A DNA stretch of 64,000 nt from Desulfosudis oleivorans Hxd3 (GTDB taxonomy: Bacteria > Desulfobacterota > Desulfobacteria > Desulfobacterales > Desulfosudaceae): contig NC_009943.1 in NCBI RefSeq assembly GCF_000018405.1, positions 1,553,001 through 1,617,000 on the forward strand, in the 5' to 3' direction. Numbering within the stretch: position 1 is the first letter of the stretch; each line of letters begins with the position of its first letter. Below are positions 7,835 to 16,329 of this stretch, one piece after another. The notes under the pieces are model-generated. The model saw nothing but the letters and a program-made list of their open reading frames with translations, was not told where the DNA came from and searched no databases. Made by a program: the position numbers and the translations under genes.

Positions 7835-9025
7835 TCATGTGGTCTGTTCGGGGTGGGGCGGCGTGATCTCCGGGTATTTGAGAAAAAATCCGGAAAGGCC
7901 GGCAGGACTTGCCTCCAGTGCCTGCTGGGGGCAGCACTCCACGCAGCACAGGCAGCTGACGCATTTTTCCTTTTCAAACACCGGGGTCTGCTGTTTTTCC
8001 CACACAATGGCCCGGTTGGGGCAGATGTTAAAACAGTCCCCGCACATCACGCAGGTTTCTTTTTTCTTCAGCACCGGCATGCGTCGCATGTACTTGTAAA
8101 TCACGGTCCGGGCGATAAAATTGTTCAACAGGCTGGCCGTGGTGGTGGAGGTGATGCCCGCCTTGCGTTTCAGTTGTACCGTCTCAATGGAAAGCCCCTT
8201 GATCTCGATTTCATCCATGTCTGTGACGCCCAGTCCCCGTTCGCGGCATGCGGCCAGGTGGGGAACGGCCCGAACCCCGTCAATGCGGCCGATGGCCAGC
8301 ATCACCATGTCCACGGCCGCCTCGTCATACCCGGCCAGCACCAGTCCCACGGGCCGCATGAACCCGTTGGCCGGGCCGCCCGGGCCTTCCATGAGTTTTC
8401 GGGCATCCATCACCACGATCCGTTTTTTGCCCTGGGCCAGAAAAGCCTCGTAGTTGTCGGCCAGCACATGGCCGAACTCGGCCGGGTTTCTGCCGTGCAG
8501 GTGGCACCGGGCCTTTTCCCCGCCGGGAATGATCCCCCAGTAGTTTTTCACGGCCCCGGTGTAGGCGGCCTCAATGTGGGACTTGGGCCGGCACAGGTTG
8601 ACGATGCAGTCCGCCTCCACCACGGGTTTGGCGATGTGAAACCGCTTCATGTGGCGGGCTTTAGGGTTTTCTACCAGCACCCCGCCCGACTCAAATTCGG
8701 CATAGGCGATTTTTTCTGCTTCCAGCACGGCGTCCATGCCCACACCACGCATGACGCTGGCGGCCCGGTGCCGAAACTGGCCCGGCGAGTCGCCCGCCTT
8801 CAGGTTGGCGTTGAGCGGCCGGATAAACCGGGCCACGGCGGCAAGAAAGTCGGCTTCCGTGCAGGCGTTGCGGATTCTCATCAGCAGGTTGGGTTTGAAC
8901 AGAACAGTGTCGTCGGGCGCGATGTAACGGTCTGCCCCGATCAGGGAGAGGGCCTCGGCGACCGCCGCATCAAGACCTTCATAATCGGCGGTCCGGACAA
9001 TGGCAACGGTGGTCTTGTATTCCAT
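7835..9025 (-). CDS. DUF362 protein with C-terminal 2[4Fe-4S] ferredoxin domain
   Basis: A 396-residue soluble protein. Residues 1-300 form the DUF362 region (KPNLL, CRPKSHIEAAYTGAVKNYWG, VVMDARKLMEGPGGP), a family of unknown reaction common in strict anaerobes. The C-terminal ~70 residues hold two ferredoxin motifs: CVMCGDCFNICPN, and CVSCLCCVECCPQ with one extra cysteine. It probably handles low-potential electrons for an unidentified enzyme. A cupin-like and a membrane protein gene follow upstream on the same strand, possibly forming one transcript. Confidence 0.85.
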   Translation of the reverse strand: MEYKTTVAIVRTADYEGLDAAVAEALSLIGADRYIAPDDTVLFKPNLLMRIRNACTEADFLAAVARFIRPLNANLKAGDSPGQFRHRAASVMRGVGMDAVLEAEKIAYAEFESGGVLVENPKARHMKRFHIAKPVVEADCIVNLCRPKSHIEAAYTGAVKNYWGIIPGGEKARCHLHGRNPAEFGHVLADNYEAFLAQGKKRIVVMDARKLMEGPGGPANGFMRPVGLVLAGYDEAAVDMVMLAIGRIDGVRAVPHLAACRERGLGVTDMDEIEIKGLSIETVQLKRKAGITSTTTASLLNNFIARTVIYKYMRRMPVLKKKETCVMCGDCFNICPNRAIVWEKQQTPVFEKEKCVSCLCCVECCPQQALEASPAGLSGFFLKYPEITPPHPEQTT

Positions 9026-9070
9026 TATTAACCTCCTGTTTTGATATACGGTTTCCGGTCCTGCAGTTGT

Positions 9071-9511
9071 TTATTGGGCACCCCACAACGTCCGTGTCAT
9101 GTCGACAATTGTCTGGCGCTGGTCGCTGTTCAGCGGGCAGAAGGGGGAGTTGTCAAAAGTGGTATCCCGGTTTTCCACGACCAGCAATCTGGCGTCTTTG
9201 CTCAGGGTGTGGGTGTGCCATACCGCCTTTTTGACGTTGTAAACCTTTAAAGGCGCCATGTCTTCCGCGAATACTGTTGTCACTGTGTCTTCACCCTCGC
9301 CGATAAACAGGATACAGCGGCCGGCCAGCAGCACAAACACCTCGTCGGTCTCGTTGTGGCGCTGCATGGAGGCAAGGTTTTCCGGCAGCAGGTCGTCGCT
9401 GTAGTTTAATATGGCCACCCGCCAGCTTTGATAATCGACCACGGGCCGGTAGCCCTCATTATTATATTCGCGGACCTCAAGCAGGGATTCAGGAACATTC
9501 ATTTTTTTCAC
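9071..9511 (-). CDS. Cupin-like small protein
   Basis: A 146-residue protein without signal peptide or membrane segments. The central RHNETDEVFVLLAGRC and later VWHTHTLSKDARLLVVENRDT match the two short cupin motifs (a His/Glu-rich beta-barrel), so a metal-dependent sugar- or carboxylate-binding or isomerase function is possible. No specific reaction can be named. It is 45 bases upstream of the DUF362 gene on the same strand. Confidence 0.65.
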   Translation of the reverse strand: MKKMNVPESLLEVREYNNEGYRPVVDYQSWRVAILNYSDDLLPENLASMQRHNETDEVFVLLAGRCILFIGEGEDTVTTVFAEDMAPLKVYNVKKAVWHTHTLSKDARLLVVENRDTTFDNSPFCPLNSDQRQTIVDMTRTLWGAQ

Positions 9512-9541
9512 CGGCCAAAAGCATATTCTTGAAAAGCGGTT

Positions 9542-10111
9542 CTATTGTTTCCGGCTGTTTTTTTCCTCAGGGGTGACCTGTTGCTGCGGCCTCATGAGTC
9601 CGGCCAGTCCTCTGGAGGCTCTGCCGATGGGGCAGTAGGTAAACGGGCAGTAGCGGCAGCCGAGTGCCCCCAGAGATACAAGCGCGGTTGCGAACACAGC
9701 CAGCCACAGCCCTGTCAGGGGTGCCCCGCCCAGCCGCCAGGCATAGGGCAGGGGAATGATCGAGAGGACCGCAAAGGAGACAATGTCCAGCCAGAGGCCG
9801 ATGGCCAGGGGCGTGCCCGGCCGCTGCGCAAACATCAGGGGCACCAGCCGGCCCATGATGGTGGAGCAGTTTTTCCCGTAGTAAGGGCAGGGCGCGCAGA
9901 TCAGGTAGCGCAGGGGAACAAAAAACAGGAAGAAGGCCGTCAGCCAGACGTCCAGCATGACCCGGCTGGTATGCCACAGGATATAAAGGGCCATGCCCAC
10001 AATCACCGGCCAGGGCAGGAATGTGATAAAGGCGACATATTTCGGCCAGGGCGGGTCGGGCGGGCAGCCCGCACATGCAGGGGCTTTTTCTGTGGTATCC
10101 GGTTTTTTCAT
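9542..10111 (-). CDS. Integral membrane protein of unknown function
   Basis: A 189-residue protein with about four hydrophobic helices and cysteine-containing loops (CAGCPPDPPWP at the N-terminus, CAPCPYYGKNC, CRYCPFTYCPIG). The clustered cysteines recall membrane redox or metal-binding proteins, but no family is recognised. The start at 10111 is preferred over the upstream in-frame ATG at 10138 because GGAGGG lies just before it. Confidence 0.6.
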   Translation of the reverse strand: MKKPDTTEKAPACAGCPPDPPWPKYVAFITFLPWPVIVGMALYILWHTSRVMLDVWLTAFFLFFVPLRYLICAPCPYYGKNCSTIMGRLVPLMFAQRPGTPLAIGLWLDIVSFAVLSIIPLPYAWRLGGAPLTGLWLAVFATALVSLGALGCRYCPFTYCPIGRASRGLAGLMRPQQQVTPEEKNSRKQ

Positions 10112-10275
10112 TTTCCCTCCCTTTTTCTGTTGTGACATGAGATAGAAAACACTAAAAACGTTAATAAATCAAGGAATCATGTTGATGTTTCTTTACCGGG
10201 TCGCTGCCGGTGCTGATCTTTTCCACAACATCATTTTCCCAATGCTTGATTTTCCGGCAAGCAGCGATTATGGTC

Positions 10276-10307
10276 TAACCCGGATATTTTATGAACTATC
10301 CGGGTTA
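10276..10307. repeat. Solo hairpin of the CCCGGATATT element family
   Basis: TAACCCGGATA and TATCCGGGTTA form a perfect 11-bp inverted repeat with a ten-base loop. It is the terminal-repeat part of the longer elements with no body, placed about 35 bases before the next gene start. Confidence 0.75.
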
Positions 10308-10342
10308 AAAAACATCATATCGGGCGAGAGGCCTTTTCGATT

Positions 10343-11323
10343 ATGCAGAATGATTTTGTCCACAGGTTTTTGTTTGACGAGGCGGATCTCATTATGGAGG
10401 ATGAGAAACGATCTGTGCCGATGGTGATGGATGCCAGCAAAGAAGGGTGGGTCGGTATTCCCCATGGCGGCATCGGCATGGGCGCGATTGTTGAACTGGC
10501 CAATGACTTTGCTCATTGCACATGCGACAACGATCTCAAATACCCGGTTCAGTGCAGTTTTCGCATGGGGGGCAGTGAGGTGAGAGTCGGCGATGCGGTC
10601 ACCGTGGAGGCGGTCCCCACCGGGTCCGGTATATCCGGCCGCGTCATCCCTGAAGGATCAGAAACTCCCTATATTACAGCTGAAATCGGGTGTGGAGTGG
10701 AAAACCCGGAGCCGGAGGATGGCTTCAGAGAATATATCCCGGAAAACTTTTCCCGTCTGTCCGGCAGGCTCGAGCACATCCCGTACTATCTGAACTGTTT
10801 TGTCTGCGGGGTCAACCGTTCGGCGCCGGGGCTGAAACGGCAGTTTCATCTATGGGAAAGTCCGCATGGCAGTATTGCCTGTGCTTTTTCCGGGTTTAAT
10901 ACCGAAGATCCGGAGACCATCCATCGCTTCAGCCGGAAGGGCTGGCTGCACCCCATCACTCAGCTCGCCGTACTGGATGAAACCATGGGGTGGGGCGGTT
11001 TTCTCGCTTTTGCCAACGGCGGGGTTTCGGTGCGTCTTAACTTTACCCTGTTGCGGAAAATCGGCGTGGACGAAAAGATTGTGTTTTTCGGACGCGGTGA
11101 AAAGGTTAAGGGGAAAATTGACAAACGCATGTTTTTCTGGGCCTCGGGCTGTGGCGCGGTGGTGCGTGATGATGGTGCATTGGAAGTGGTGACCGCTTCT
11201 TCAGGTCAGTGGTATGCCCTCAAGTCCCTTACCGATCAGATGGAAAACGAGCTCATTCCCAAGGAGCAGACCCAAAAAATTTTTGCGATTGCCCAAACCG
11301 TGGCTTCATGTAAAAACGAGTAA
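10343..11323 (+). CDS. Probable double-hotdog thioesterase-like protein
   Basis: A 326-residue cytoplasmic protein. Residues ~40-110 (GIPHGGIGMGAIVELANDF, FRMGGSEVRVGDAVTVEA) and ~210-290 (LAVLDETMGWGGFLAFANGG, VRLNFTLLRKI, EKIVFFGRGEKVKG) each look like a hotdog domain: a HGGI/DE helix followed by a strand pair. A tandem hotdog protein could hydrolyse or dehydrate an acyl-CoA thioester. A CFVCG motif sits between the two halves. The assignment rests on pattern only. GAGAGG is about 11 bases before ATG 10343. Confidence 0.6.
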   Translation: MQNDFVHRFLFDEADLIMEDEKRSVPMVMDASKEGWVGIPHGGIGMGAIVELANDFAHCTCDNDLKYPVQCSFRMGGSEVRVGDAVTVEAVPTGSGISGRVIPEGSETPYITAEIGCGVENPEPEDGFREYIPENFSRLSGRLEHIPYYLNCFVCGVNRSAPGLKRQFHLWESPHGSIACAFSGFNTEDPETIHRFSRKGWLHPITQLAVLDETMGWGGFLAFANGGVSVRLNFTLLRKIGVDEKIVFFGRGEKVKGKIDKRMFFWASGCGAVVRDDGALEVVTASSGQWYALKSLTDQMENELIPKEQTQKIFAIAQTVASCKNE

Positions 11324-11337
11324 AAACAAATGCGGTT

Positions 11338-11441
11338 AACCCGGATATTTCATGGGTTGGTTTGATCGCGACACAGCAGATGCGGCTAAAACGGTTCGTC
11401 CGAAGGGTTAAATTTCTTGATATAAAATTAACGTAAAATGC
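11338..11441. mobile_element. Degenerate CCCGGATATTTCATGA element
   Basis: It starts AACCCGGATATTTCATG and continues with GACACAGCAGATGCGGC, GTCCGAAGGGT and GATATAAAATTAACGTAAAATGC, which match the copy at 58901-59168 in the same orientation. About 60 bases near the left end and the whole right end are missing. Confidence 0.7.
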
Positions 11442-11462
11442 TTCCATTCCTGGGTCTGTGAG

Positions 11463-11496
11463 CCCCGGTTTATGATTTCGGTGCCGGGGTTTTTTC
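11463..11496 (+). terminator. Terminator after the hotdog-protein gene
   Basis: CCCCGG and CCGGGG flank a loop and are followed by TTTTTT. It probably ends the rightward transcript. Confidence 0.65.
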
Positions 11497-11553
11497 TGTT
11501 TTCCAGGGGCGGATGTCGGCACTTCTTTTTTGCCCGGAAGGGTGGCCTTTGTG

Positions 11554-11592
11554 AAAAAAAACCGGGCGACCCCCTGTTGCGGGTTCGCCCGG
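11554..11592 (-). terminator. Terminator of the secreted-protein gene
   Basis: On the minus strand CCGGGCGAAC pairs with GTCGCCCGG and is followed by eight Ts, 26 bases after the stop of the gene at 11618-13138. Confidence 0.85.
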
Positions 11593-11617
11593 CGTTTGAA
11601 ATTCCGATATGGTCCGG

Positions 11618-13138
11618 TCAGGGCGCCATTCGCACCATGCCCAGCATCGTTCCGCTGTAGAGGGCGCCGTCCATGCCGATTTCAGTGGCGGCATAGGCGC
11701 TGTTGCAGGCCGGTGTGGCGCCATAGACGTAACTGAATACCGATTTGCCGGTGGTCCAGTTCAGCGCCTCAAAGGTCCACACCCCCAGCCAGTTCTGGCC
11801 GACATCATATATCAGGTTGGTGGCCTGGCTCATGGACGGGATGCCGTTGGGCAGGCTCACCGTTCTGTTGACCCAGGCGCTGTTCAGTGTTCTGGTGGCA
11901 GGGTTCCATTCAAACTTTTCCGCGCCGTAGGGTGCGACAAGATTTACGCCGGACAGCAGGATGCTGAACACCTGGTTGCTCAGCGGCACTTTCAACTGGT
12001 TGTTGACCACCAGGGCGCCATAGCCCCTCACGCACACGGACTGTTCGGACAGGGTGTCCGTGGCATAGGGGTCGCCGAAGGTCACCGGCACCTGGGCCGC
12101 GATGCGCCGGCTCTTTGTGCCCGGTATCTGCTGCCAGTCGGCCGGAATTTTGTCGCGCCAGAAAAGAACCAGGTGCATCACGGGCTGGGCGTCGGTGATC
12201 ACCACGAACCGGTCGTCCGAGCCGCTTCCCATCAGCGTGGGCGTGGCTCCTGATCCGTCGCCCAGGCGCACGCCCGAGGCCTCGCCGGTTTCATACCCGG
12301 CGGTCCACCCGCCAAAGGCCGGGTCCGTGGTCAGCCCGTTGCCGGTCCACTGCACCCGGTACATGTTCAGGTTGGTTACCACATAGATGCCGCCGTCCTC
12401 GTCGCAGGCGATAGAGTTGGATATCTGTTCGTCCGGTCCGAAGCTGTAGTAATAAGCGCGGGAAAAATCCCGGGAGACGGCCCCCACCAGGCCGTGACTG
12501 GTGGCAAACACCAGCATGCCGTCCCAGGTCATGGAAAGCCCCACGATTTTTTCCTCCGGGGCGGCCAGCATGGACGCGGGAATTTCATAGGTCCGCTTGA
12601 CCACGATTTTCGAATACCGTTTTCCGGTAACACTGTCGCCAAAGGCAAAGATTTTGGTAAACCGCGGCATGTAGAAAATGTTGTTTTTGTCCACCAGGGT
12701 GTAGGCGCCGGAAAGAATTTCGTCGGTGGAAAAGATCGACGAAATGGATAAATTTTCTTTTTTCATCACCCGAATGTAATTCAGCGAGGTGTCTGCCTTA
12801 AAGACGTCGGTGGAGGAACTGCCCCACACAACGCGCCCGCCGTCCGGGTAGACCCCGGAAATGGCCAGGGTGATCAGGCCGGGCATGCCGAAGTTCAGGG
12901 AAGACTTTGTGCCCATGGTTACGGCCTTGGGCCCCGGATAAGGGGATGATGCCTGGCAGTAGGGATTGGCATGGCTCATGGGCCAGGGGGAGTTTGCCAC
13001 AAACGGATTCCGGGGTGGTTCATCGGTAAGGTTTAACGGCGGCGGGGTCGGCCCCATGGCAAATGTCTGTACTGAGAAAAGCGCTACAACCCACAGCGCT
13101 ACGCATATTACCGATACCCATTTTGTTGTTTTTTTCAT
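11618..13138 (-). CDS. Secreted beta-propeller-like protein of unknown function
   Basis: A 506-residue protein. An N-terminal signal peptide (positively charged MKKTTK, hydrophobic core, FAMGP) sends it to the periplasm or outside. The mature part begins with a proline-rich stretch and WPMSHANPYCQASSPYPGPK, then repeated beta-strand segments with GGRVVWGSSS, DGMLVFATSHGLVGAV and DEDGGIYVVTNLNMY, which look like PQQ/SMP-30-type propeller blades. The reaction is unknown. Single gene with its own terminator, divergent from the tetR-like gene at 13326. Confidence 0.65.
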   Translation of the reverse strand: MKKTTKWVSVICVALWVVALFSVQTFAMGPTPPPLNLTDEPPRNPFVANSPWPMSHANPYCQASSPYPGPKAVTMGTKSSLNFGMPGLITLAISGVYPDGGRVVWGSSSTDVFKADTSLNYIRVMKKENLSISSIFSTDEILSGAYTLVDKNNIFYMPRFTKIFAFGDSVTGKRYSKIVVKRTYEIPASMLAAPEEKIVGLSMTWDGMLVFATSHGLVGAVSRDFSRAYYYSFGPDEQISNSIACDEDGGIYVVTNLNMYRVQWTGNGLTTDPAFGGWTAGYETGEASGVRLGDGSGATPTLMGSGSDDRFVVITDAQPVMHLVLFWRDKIPADWQQIPGTKSRRIAAQVPVTFGDPYATDTLSEQSVCVRGYGALVVNNQLKVPLSNQVFSILLSGVNLVAPYGAEKFEWNPATRTLNSAWVNRTVSLPNGIPSMSQATNLIYDVGQNWLGVWTFEALNWTTGKSVFSYVYGATPACNSAYAATEIGMDGALYSGTMLGMVRMAP

Positions 13139-13290
13139 TACGTCTCCCCTTTTTTGCGTGGTTGAGGTAAAGATTTTTCCACAGGTGTGGAGAAACTATC
13201 ACGGGGCCCTTTCCGGTGTCAAGAAAAACCTCCCTGCCAGTTGCGACGGGCGCCGGGGCGGCAATTGCTTTGCGGCAAGGACGGTGCAGG

Positions 13291-13319
13291 TTGACAGAAA
13301 ATCACGGTTGGTCTAGGTT
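13291..13319 (+). promoter_or_regulatory. Sigma-70-type promoter, possibly giving a leaderless transcript
   Basis: TTGACA (13291) and TAGGTT (13314) are 17 bases apart. The -10 box ends only six bases before ATG 13326, so transcription would start at or near the start codon. No ribosome site is visible. Confidence 0.5.
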
Positions 13320-13325
13320 CAGGCC

Positions 13326-14021
13326 ATGAAACAGACAAAAAAGAAAGCAAAACCCAAGGTGCCGGTCGCCGCGGAAGAGACCGGCTCCAAAGGTGAGGCC
13401 ACCCGGCAGAAAATCATCGCCGCCGCCCGAAAGGTGTTTACCCGCCATCCCTACCACGCCGCCAGCATCCGCATGATCGGAGAGGAGGGCGGGTTTGACT
13501 ACTCCATCATTCACCACTATTTCACCAAGGCCGAGCTGTTCCGGGCCGTGGCGAGGCAGCTTTATGAAGAGCTGGTCACGGCATACCGGGAATGGATCGA
13601 CGGCGTGGAACACCTGACGCCCACGGAAGGCCTGAAGATTTACCTGGACCGGTCCCTGGATTACCTGTTTGAACATCCCGATGTCATGGAGGTGCTGACC
13701 CAGAACGCCGGCCACATGAAGATCGACCCCGACCCGCCGGGGTTTGATTTTTTCACCCGCTACTTTCGGGAAATCGAGGCCATCTTTATTGAGAAAATCA
13801 GCGTCCTCACCATGCAGCCGGAACTGTCCATGTGGAGTTACACCATGATGGCCCTTCACACGGCCTTTGTCGGCTCGGCCACCTACCACGGCAAGGCCCT
13901 GGGCATGGATCCGCAGTCAAAGGAATACAGAGAATGGGTCAAAGAGGCGCTTCTTTCTCTTTTTGCTCCGCCCCTGGAAAAGTTCATTGAAGCGGCCGTT
14001 GAAAACCGGCGGTCGTCTTGA
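13326..14021 (+). CDS. TetR-family transcriptional regulator
   Basis: A 231-residue repressor-type protein. After a Lys-rich leader, residues ~22-70 form the TetR helix-turn-helix (ATRQKIIAAARKVFTRHPYHAASIRMI, DYSIIHHYFTKAELFRAV). The remainder is helical ligand-binding domain. It is the first gene of a three-gene unit with the selenoprotein and the Fe-S protein and probably regulates it. The ligand is unknown. Confidence 0.88.
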   Translation: MKQTKKKAKPKVPVAAEETGSKGEATRQKIIAAARKVFTRHPYHAASIRMIGEEGGFDYSIIHHYFTKAELFRAVARQLYEELVTAYREWIDGVEHLTPTEGLKIYLDRSLDYLFEHPDVMEVLTQNAGHMKIDPDPPGFDFFTRYFREIEAIFIEKISVLTMQPELSMWSYTMMALHTAFVGSATYHGKALGMDPQSKEYREWVKEALLSLFAPPLEKFIEAAVENRRSS

Positions 14022-14052
14022 CGCCTTTTAAAAGAAAGAGGTAGTCTCTCTC

Positions 14053-14940
14053 ATGTACAAGCACCGCCAGTACCGCTCGTTTGTAAGCTATATCGACCGC
14101 AGCCGGGAGTATTACGCGGCCCAGGGCTATGACAGGCCCTATGCCTGGCCCCACTACGACGATGTGCCCTTTGCGCCGCTTTCAAAGCCGCTGGCCCAGT
14201 CCCGGGTGGGGCTGGTGACCACCGGGGAAAAGCCCGGCCCCTCCGGCACCATCACCATGGAAGTGCTGCTCGGGCGCGACGCCTATGCCGAACCAATGGA
14301 CCCGCCGCCCCAGAGTCTTTCCACCGACCTGCTTTTCTGGGACAAAGCGGCCACCCACACAAAGGACATCAACAGCTTTCTTCCCATAAACCAGTTGAAC
14401 GGGGCCGTGGCCGCCGGCCGGGTCGGGTCGGCCTCGGCCCGCTATTACGGCATTCCCACCGATTACAGCAAAAGTCGCACCGTCGACCGTCACGCCCCGC
14501 AAATCCTGGAATGGTGCCGCGAGGACGGCGTGGATGCCGTGATCCTCACGGCCCTCTGACCGGTCTGCCACCAGACCGTGAGTCTGGTCGCCCGGCACCT
14601 GGAGGAAAACGGCCTTGCCACCGTCATTATGGGCAGCGCCCGGGACGTGGTGGAGGAGTGCGGTGTGCCCCGGTTCCTGTTCACGGATTTTCCCCTGGGC
14701 AACCCCTGCGGCAAACCCTGGGACGTTCCCATGCAGCAGGCCATCATGAAAATGGCCTTAGACCTGCTGGAATCGGCCTGGACGCCCCGCACCACGGTCC
14801 AGACGCCTTTCTGCTGGGACAGTGACGAGTGGCGGGACAACTTCATGCGGGTTGACGACACCAACCGCGAAGTCCTGGCCAAGGAAGGCGAGGCCCGGCG
14901 ACAGTTCCAGGTTGCAATGAAAAAGGGACAGTCGCCCTGA
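14053..14940 (+). CDS. GrdB-like selenoprotein (glycine/sarcosine/betaine reductase selenoprotein B family), UGA read as Sec169
   Basis: A 295-residue protein if the in-frame TGA at 14557-14559 is read as selenocysteine. The two halves are in one frame with no intervening start, and the joint reads LTALUPVCHQT, a UxxC redox motif as in GrdB-like reductases. Before it are SRVGLVTTGEKP and LPINQLNGAVAAGRVGS; after it are ATVIMGSARDVVEECGVPR and FTDFPLGNPCGKPWD. All are family features. A hairpin directly after the TGA fits a bacterial SECIS. It probably works as a Sec/Cys reductase; the substrate (glycine, betaine or another) is not known, and it is shorter than true GrdB. Its operon neighbours are a TetR regulator upstream and an Fe-S/CCG protein downstream. 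Confidence 0.85.
14557..14588 (+). promoter_or_regulatory. SECIS-like element for the GrdB-like selenoprotein
   Basis: TGA (14557-14559), then ten bases, then a 7-bp perfect stem ACCAGAC/GTCTGGT with loop CGTGA. The loop starts 17 bases after the TGA and has G as its second base, which agrees with known rules for bacterial SECIS hairpins that bind SelB. An alternative GGTCTG/CAGACC stem overlaps it. Confidence 0.75.
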
Positions 14941-15006
14941 GTCTGCTTTCATTTTCCATATTCCTGTAATTTTATTGAATTCCAAAAATTGAAGGATTGT
15001 TTAAGG

Positions 15007-16242
15007 ATGACGGCTTTTATTCGCGGCTTTCTCGCCGACAACTGCAATCAGTGCGGAAAATGTCTTGCCGGATGTCATTACGGCGATTTTACGGCAACAC
15101 AGGCCCGGGTGGTCATGCAGAAAATCACGGCCGGCCCGCAATGGGTTCCGGAACTGGCCGGCTGCATCCGGTGCGGCAAGTGCGATTATCGCTGCCCGGA
15201 TGACGCCCGGCCCGGCAGTCTGATGCGGGAGTGCTTTGAATACAGGCGCCGCGCCGATGGCGGCATTCCCTCTTCCATGGCCTACGCGATCAACGGCATG
15301 GCTGCGGAAGGGTGGAGCGCGAATTTCTTCCGGGATGTATATAAGGGCCTTGGCGCGGCCGACAAAAAAATCTTAAACGACTGGGCGGCGCCCAAGAAAA
15401 GCAAAGACCTGCTTTTTGTCGGCTGCACCGACCGCATGATGCCGGCCGCGGTGGAAAGCTCGAAGGTCCTGCGCAACGCGGCCAAGTTCGGCGGCCCGGA
15501 CGACTGCTGCGGCGTCTGGGCCATTCAGGCCGGGCTGTTGGAGGAAGGCTTTCGCATCGGGGAACGGCTCATCAACCGTCTCAAGGAAAACCGCTTCGAC
15601 CGCCTGATCGTGGGCTGCGGCCATTGCCAGAAAGTCCTGACCCGCATCCTGCCGGAAACTTTCGGCCTGACAGTGCCGTTTCCCATCATCAGCATCTATG
15701 AATATTTTCTCGAGAGGATCGAAACCGGTTCCGCCCGCGTCACTCGTCCTTTAAAAACCGACGCGGCCATATCCGACCCCTGTTTCGGGTATGAGAACGG
15801 CGCCGCCTATCTGGAGGTGGTTCGCCGGCTGGCCGCCGCCATCGGCCTGAGCGTTTCCGAACTGCCGCACAACCGTGAAGACGCCCTCTGCTGCGGTTAC
15901 GGCGGTTTGTTCAACGACGGCAGAATCGCGCGCGTCGTGACAACCGCCGCGGTCAAGCGCAGGGACCTGGCTGCGGCCGGCAAAAAGCATGTGGTCAGCT
16001 ATTGTCCGGGGTGCCATCTTCTGGTCCACTATTTCCAGCCCGGGTATAAGTCCCACTACCTTCTGGAAGACGTTCTCTCGGCCCTGGGGGATCCGGTGGC
16101 CGCGCCGTTTTCCATCTTTTATCGCCGCCTGGCCCGGCCGCGCATGGCCTGGAACCTTTTGAAAGTCTCTCCCAGCGCGCTAAGGCTTTCAAATATTAGC
16201 TCTCCATCATGTGAAATCCATCCTGACGCACGTCATGACTGA
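15007..16242 (+). CDS. Fe-S/CCG-domain oxidoreductase (HdrD/GlpC-like)
   Basis: A 411-residue soluble protein. Two ferredoxin motifs lie at the N-terminus (CNQCGKCLAGC and CIRCGKCDYRCPD), then CCG-type cysteine clusters (DDCCGVWA, GCGHCQ, ALCCGYGG, SYCPGCH), as in HdrD and GlpC. It would carry electrons to a bound thiol, disulfide or quinone partner. The position 66 bases after the selenoprotein suggests it supplies that protein with electrons (inference). GAAGGA lies ten bases before ATG 15007. The last ~25 residues look unlike the rest of the family and end next to a broken SDR gene, so the tail may have been changed by a deletion. Confidence 0.82.
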   Translation: MTAFIRGFLADNCNQCGKCLAGCHYGDFTATQARVVMQKITAGPQWVPELAGCIRCGKCDYRCPDDARPGSLMRECFEYRRRADGGIPSSMAYAINGMAAEGWSANFFRDVYKGLGAADKKILNDWAAPKKSKDLLFVGCTDRMMPAAVESSKVLRNAAKFGGPDDCCGVWAIQAGLLEEGFRIGERLINRLKENRFDRLIVGCGHCQKVLTRILPETFGLTVPFPIISIYEYFLERIETGSARVTRPLKTDAAISDPCFGYENGAAYLEVVRRLAAAIGLSVSELPHNREDALCCGYGGLFNDGRIARVVTTAAVKRRDLAAAGKKHVVSYCPGCHLLVHYFQPGYKSHYLLEDVLSALGDPVAAPFSIFYRRLARPRMAWNLLKVSPSALRLSNISSPSCEIHPDARHD

Positions 16243-16328
16243 AGCTGTTGCTGAGTCGGAATATATCCTTCTGAATTATAGAAATACCTGCCGATGCCGC
16301 TGGCCGCGCCGGTGATCAGAACATGCAT
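16233..16328 (-). pseudogene. N-terminal remnant of a short-chain dehydrogenase
   Basis: A start codon one base after the stop of the membrane protein gene reads MHVLITGAASGIGR, the NAD(P)-binding Rossmann motif of classical SDR enzymes. After about 13 residues the frame runs into unrelated sequence and stops at residue 32. It is the left end of an SDR gene cut by a rearrangement, with the breakpoint near 16285. Confidence 0.7.
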
Positions 16329-16329
16329 T

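Noticed and set aside
11253-11522. Frame encoding EAFYVNFISRNLTLR
   Set aside because: The same peptide appears at 4.1 kb because both overlap the dispersed element; it is repeat DNA read as protein.
14557-14559. TGA as a nonsense mutation making a pseudogene
   Set aside because: The frame stays open with intact family motifs on both sides, the residue aligns with Sec/Cys of the family, and a SECIS-like stem follows.
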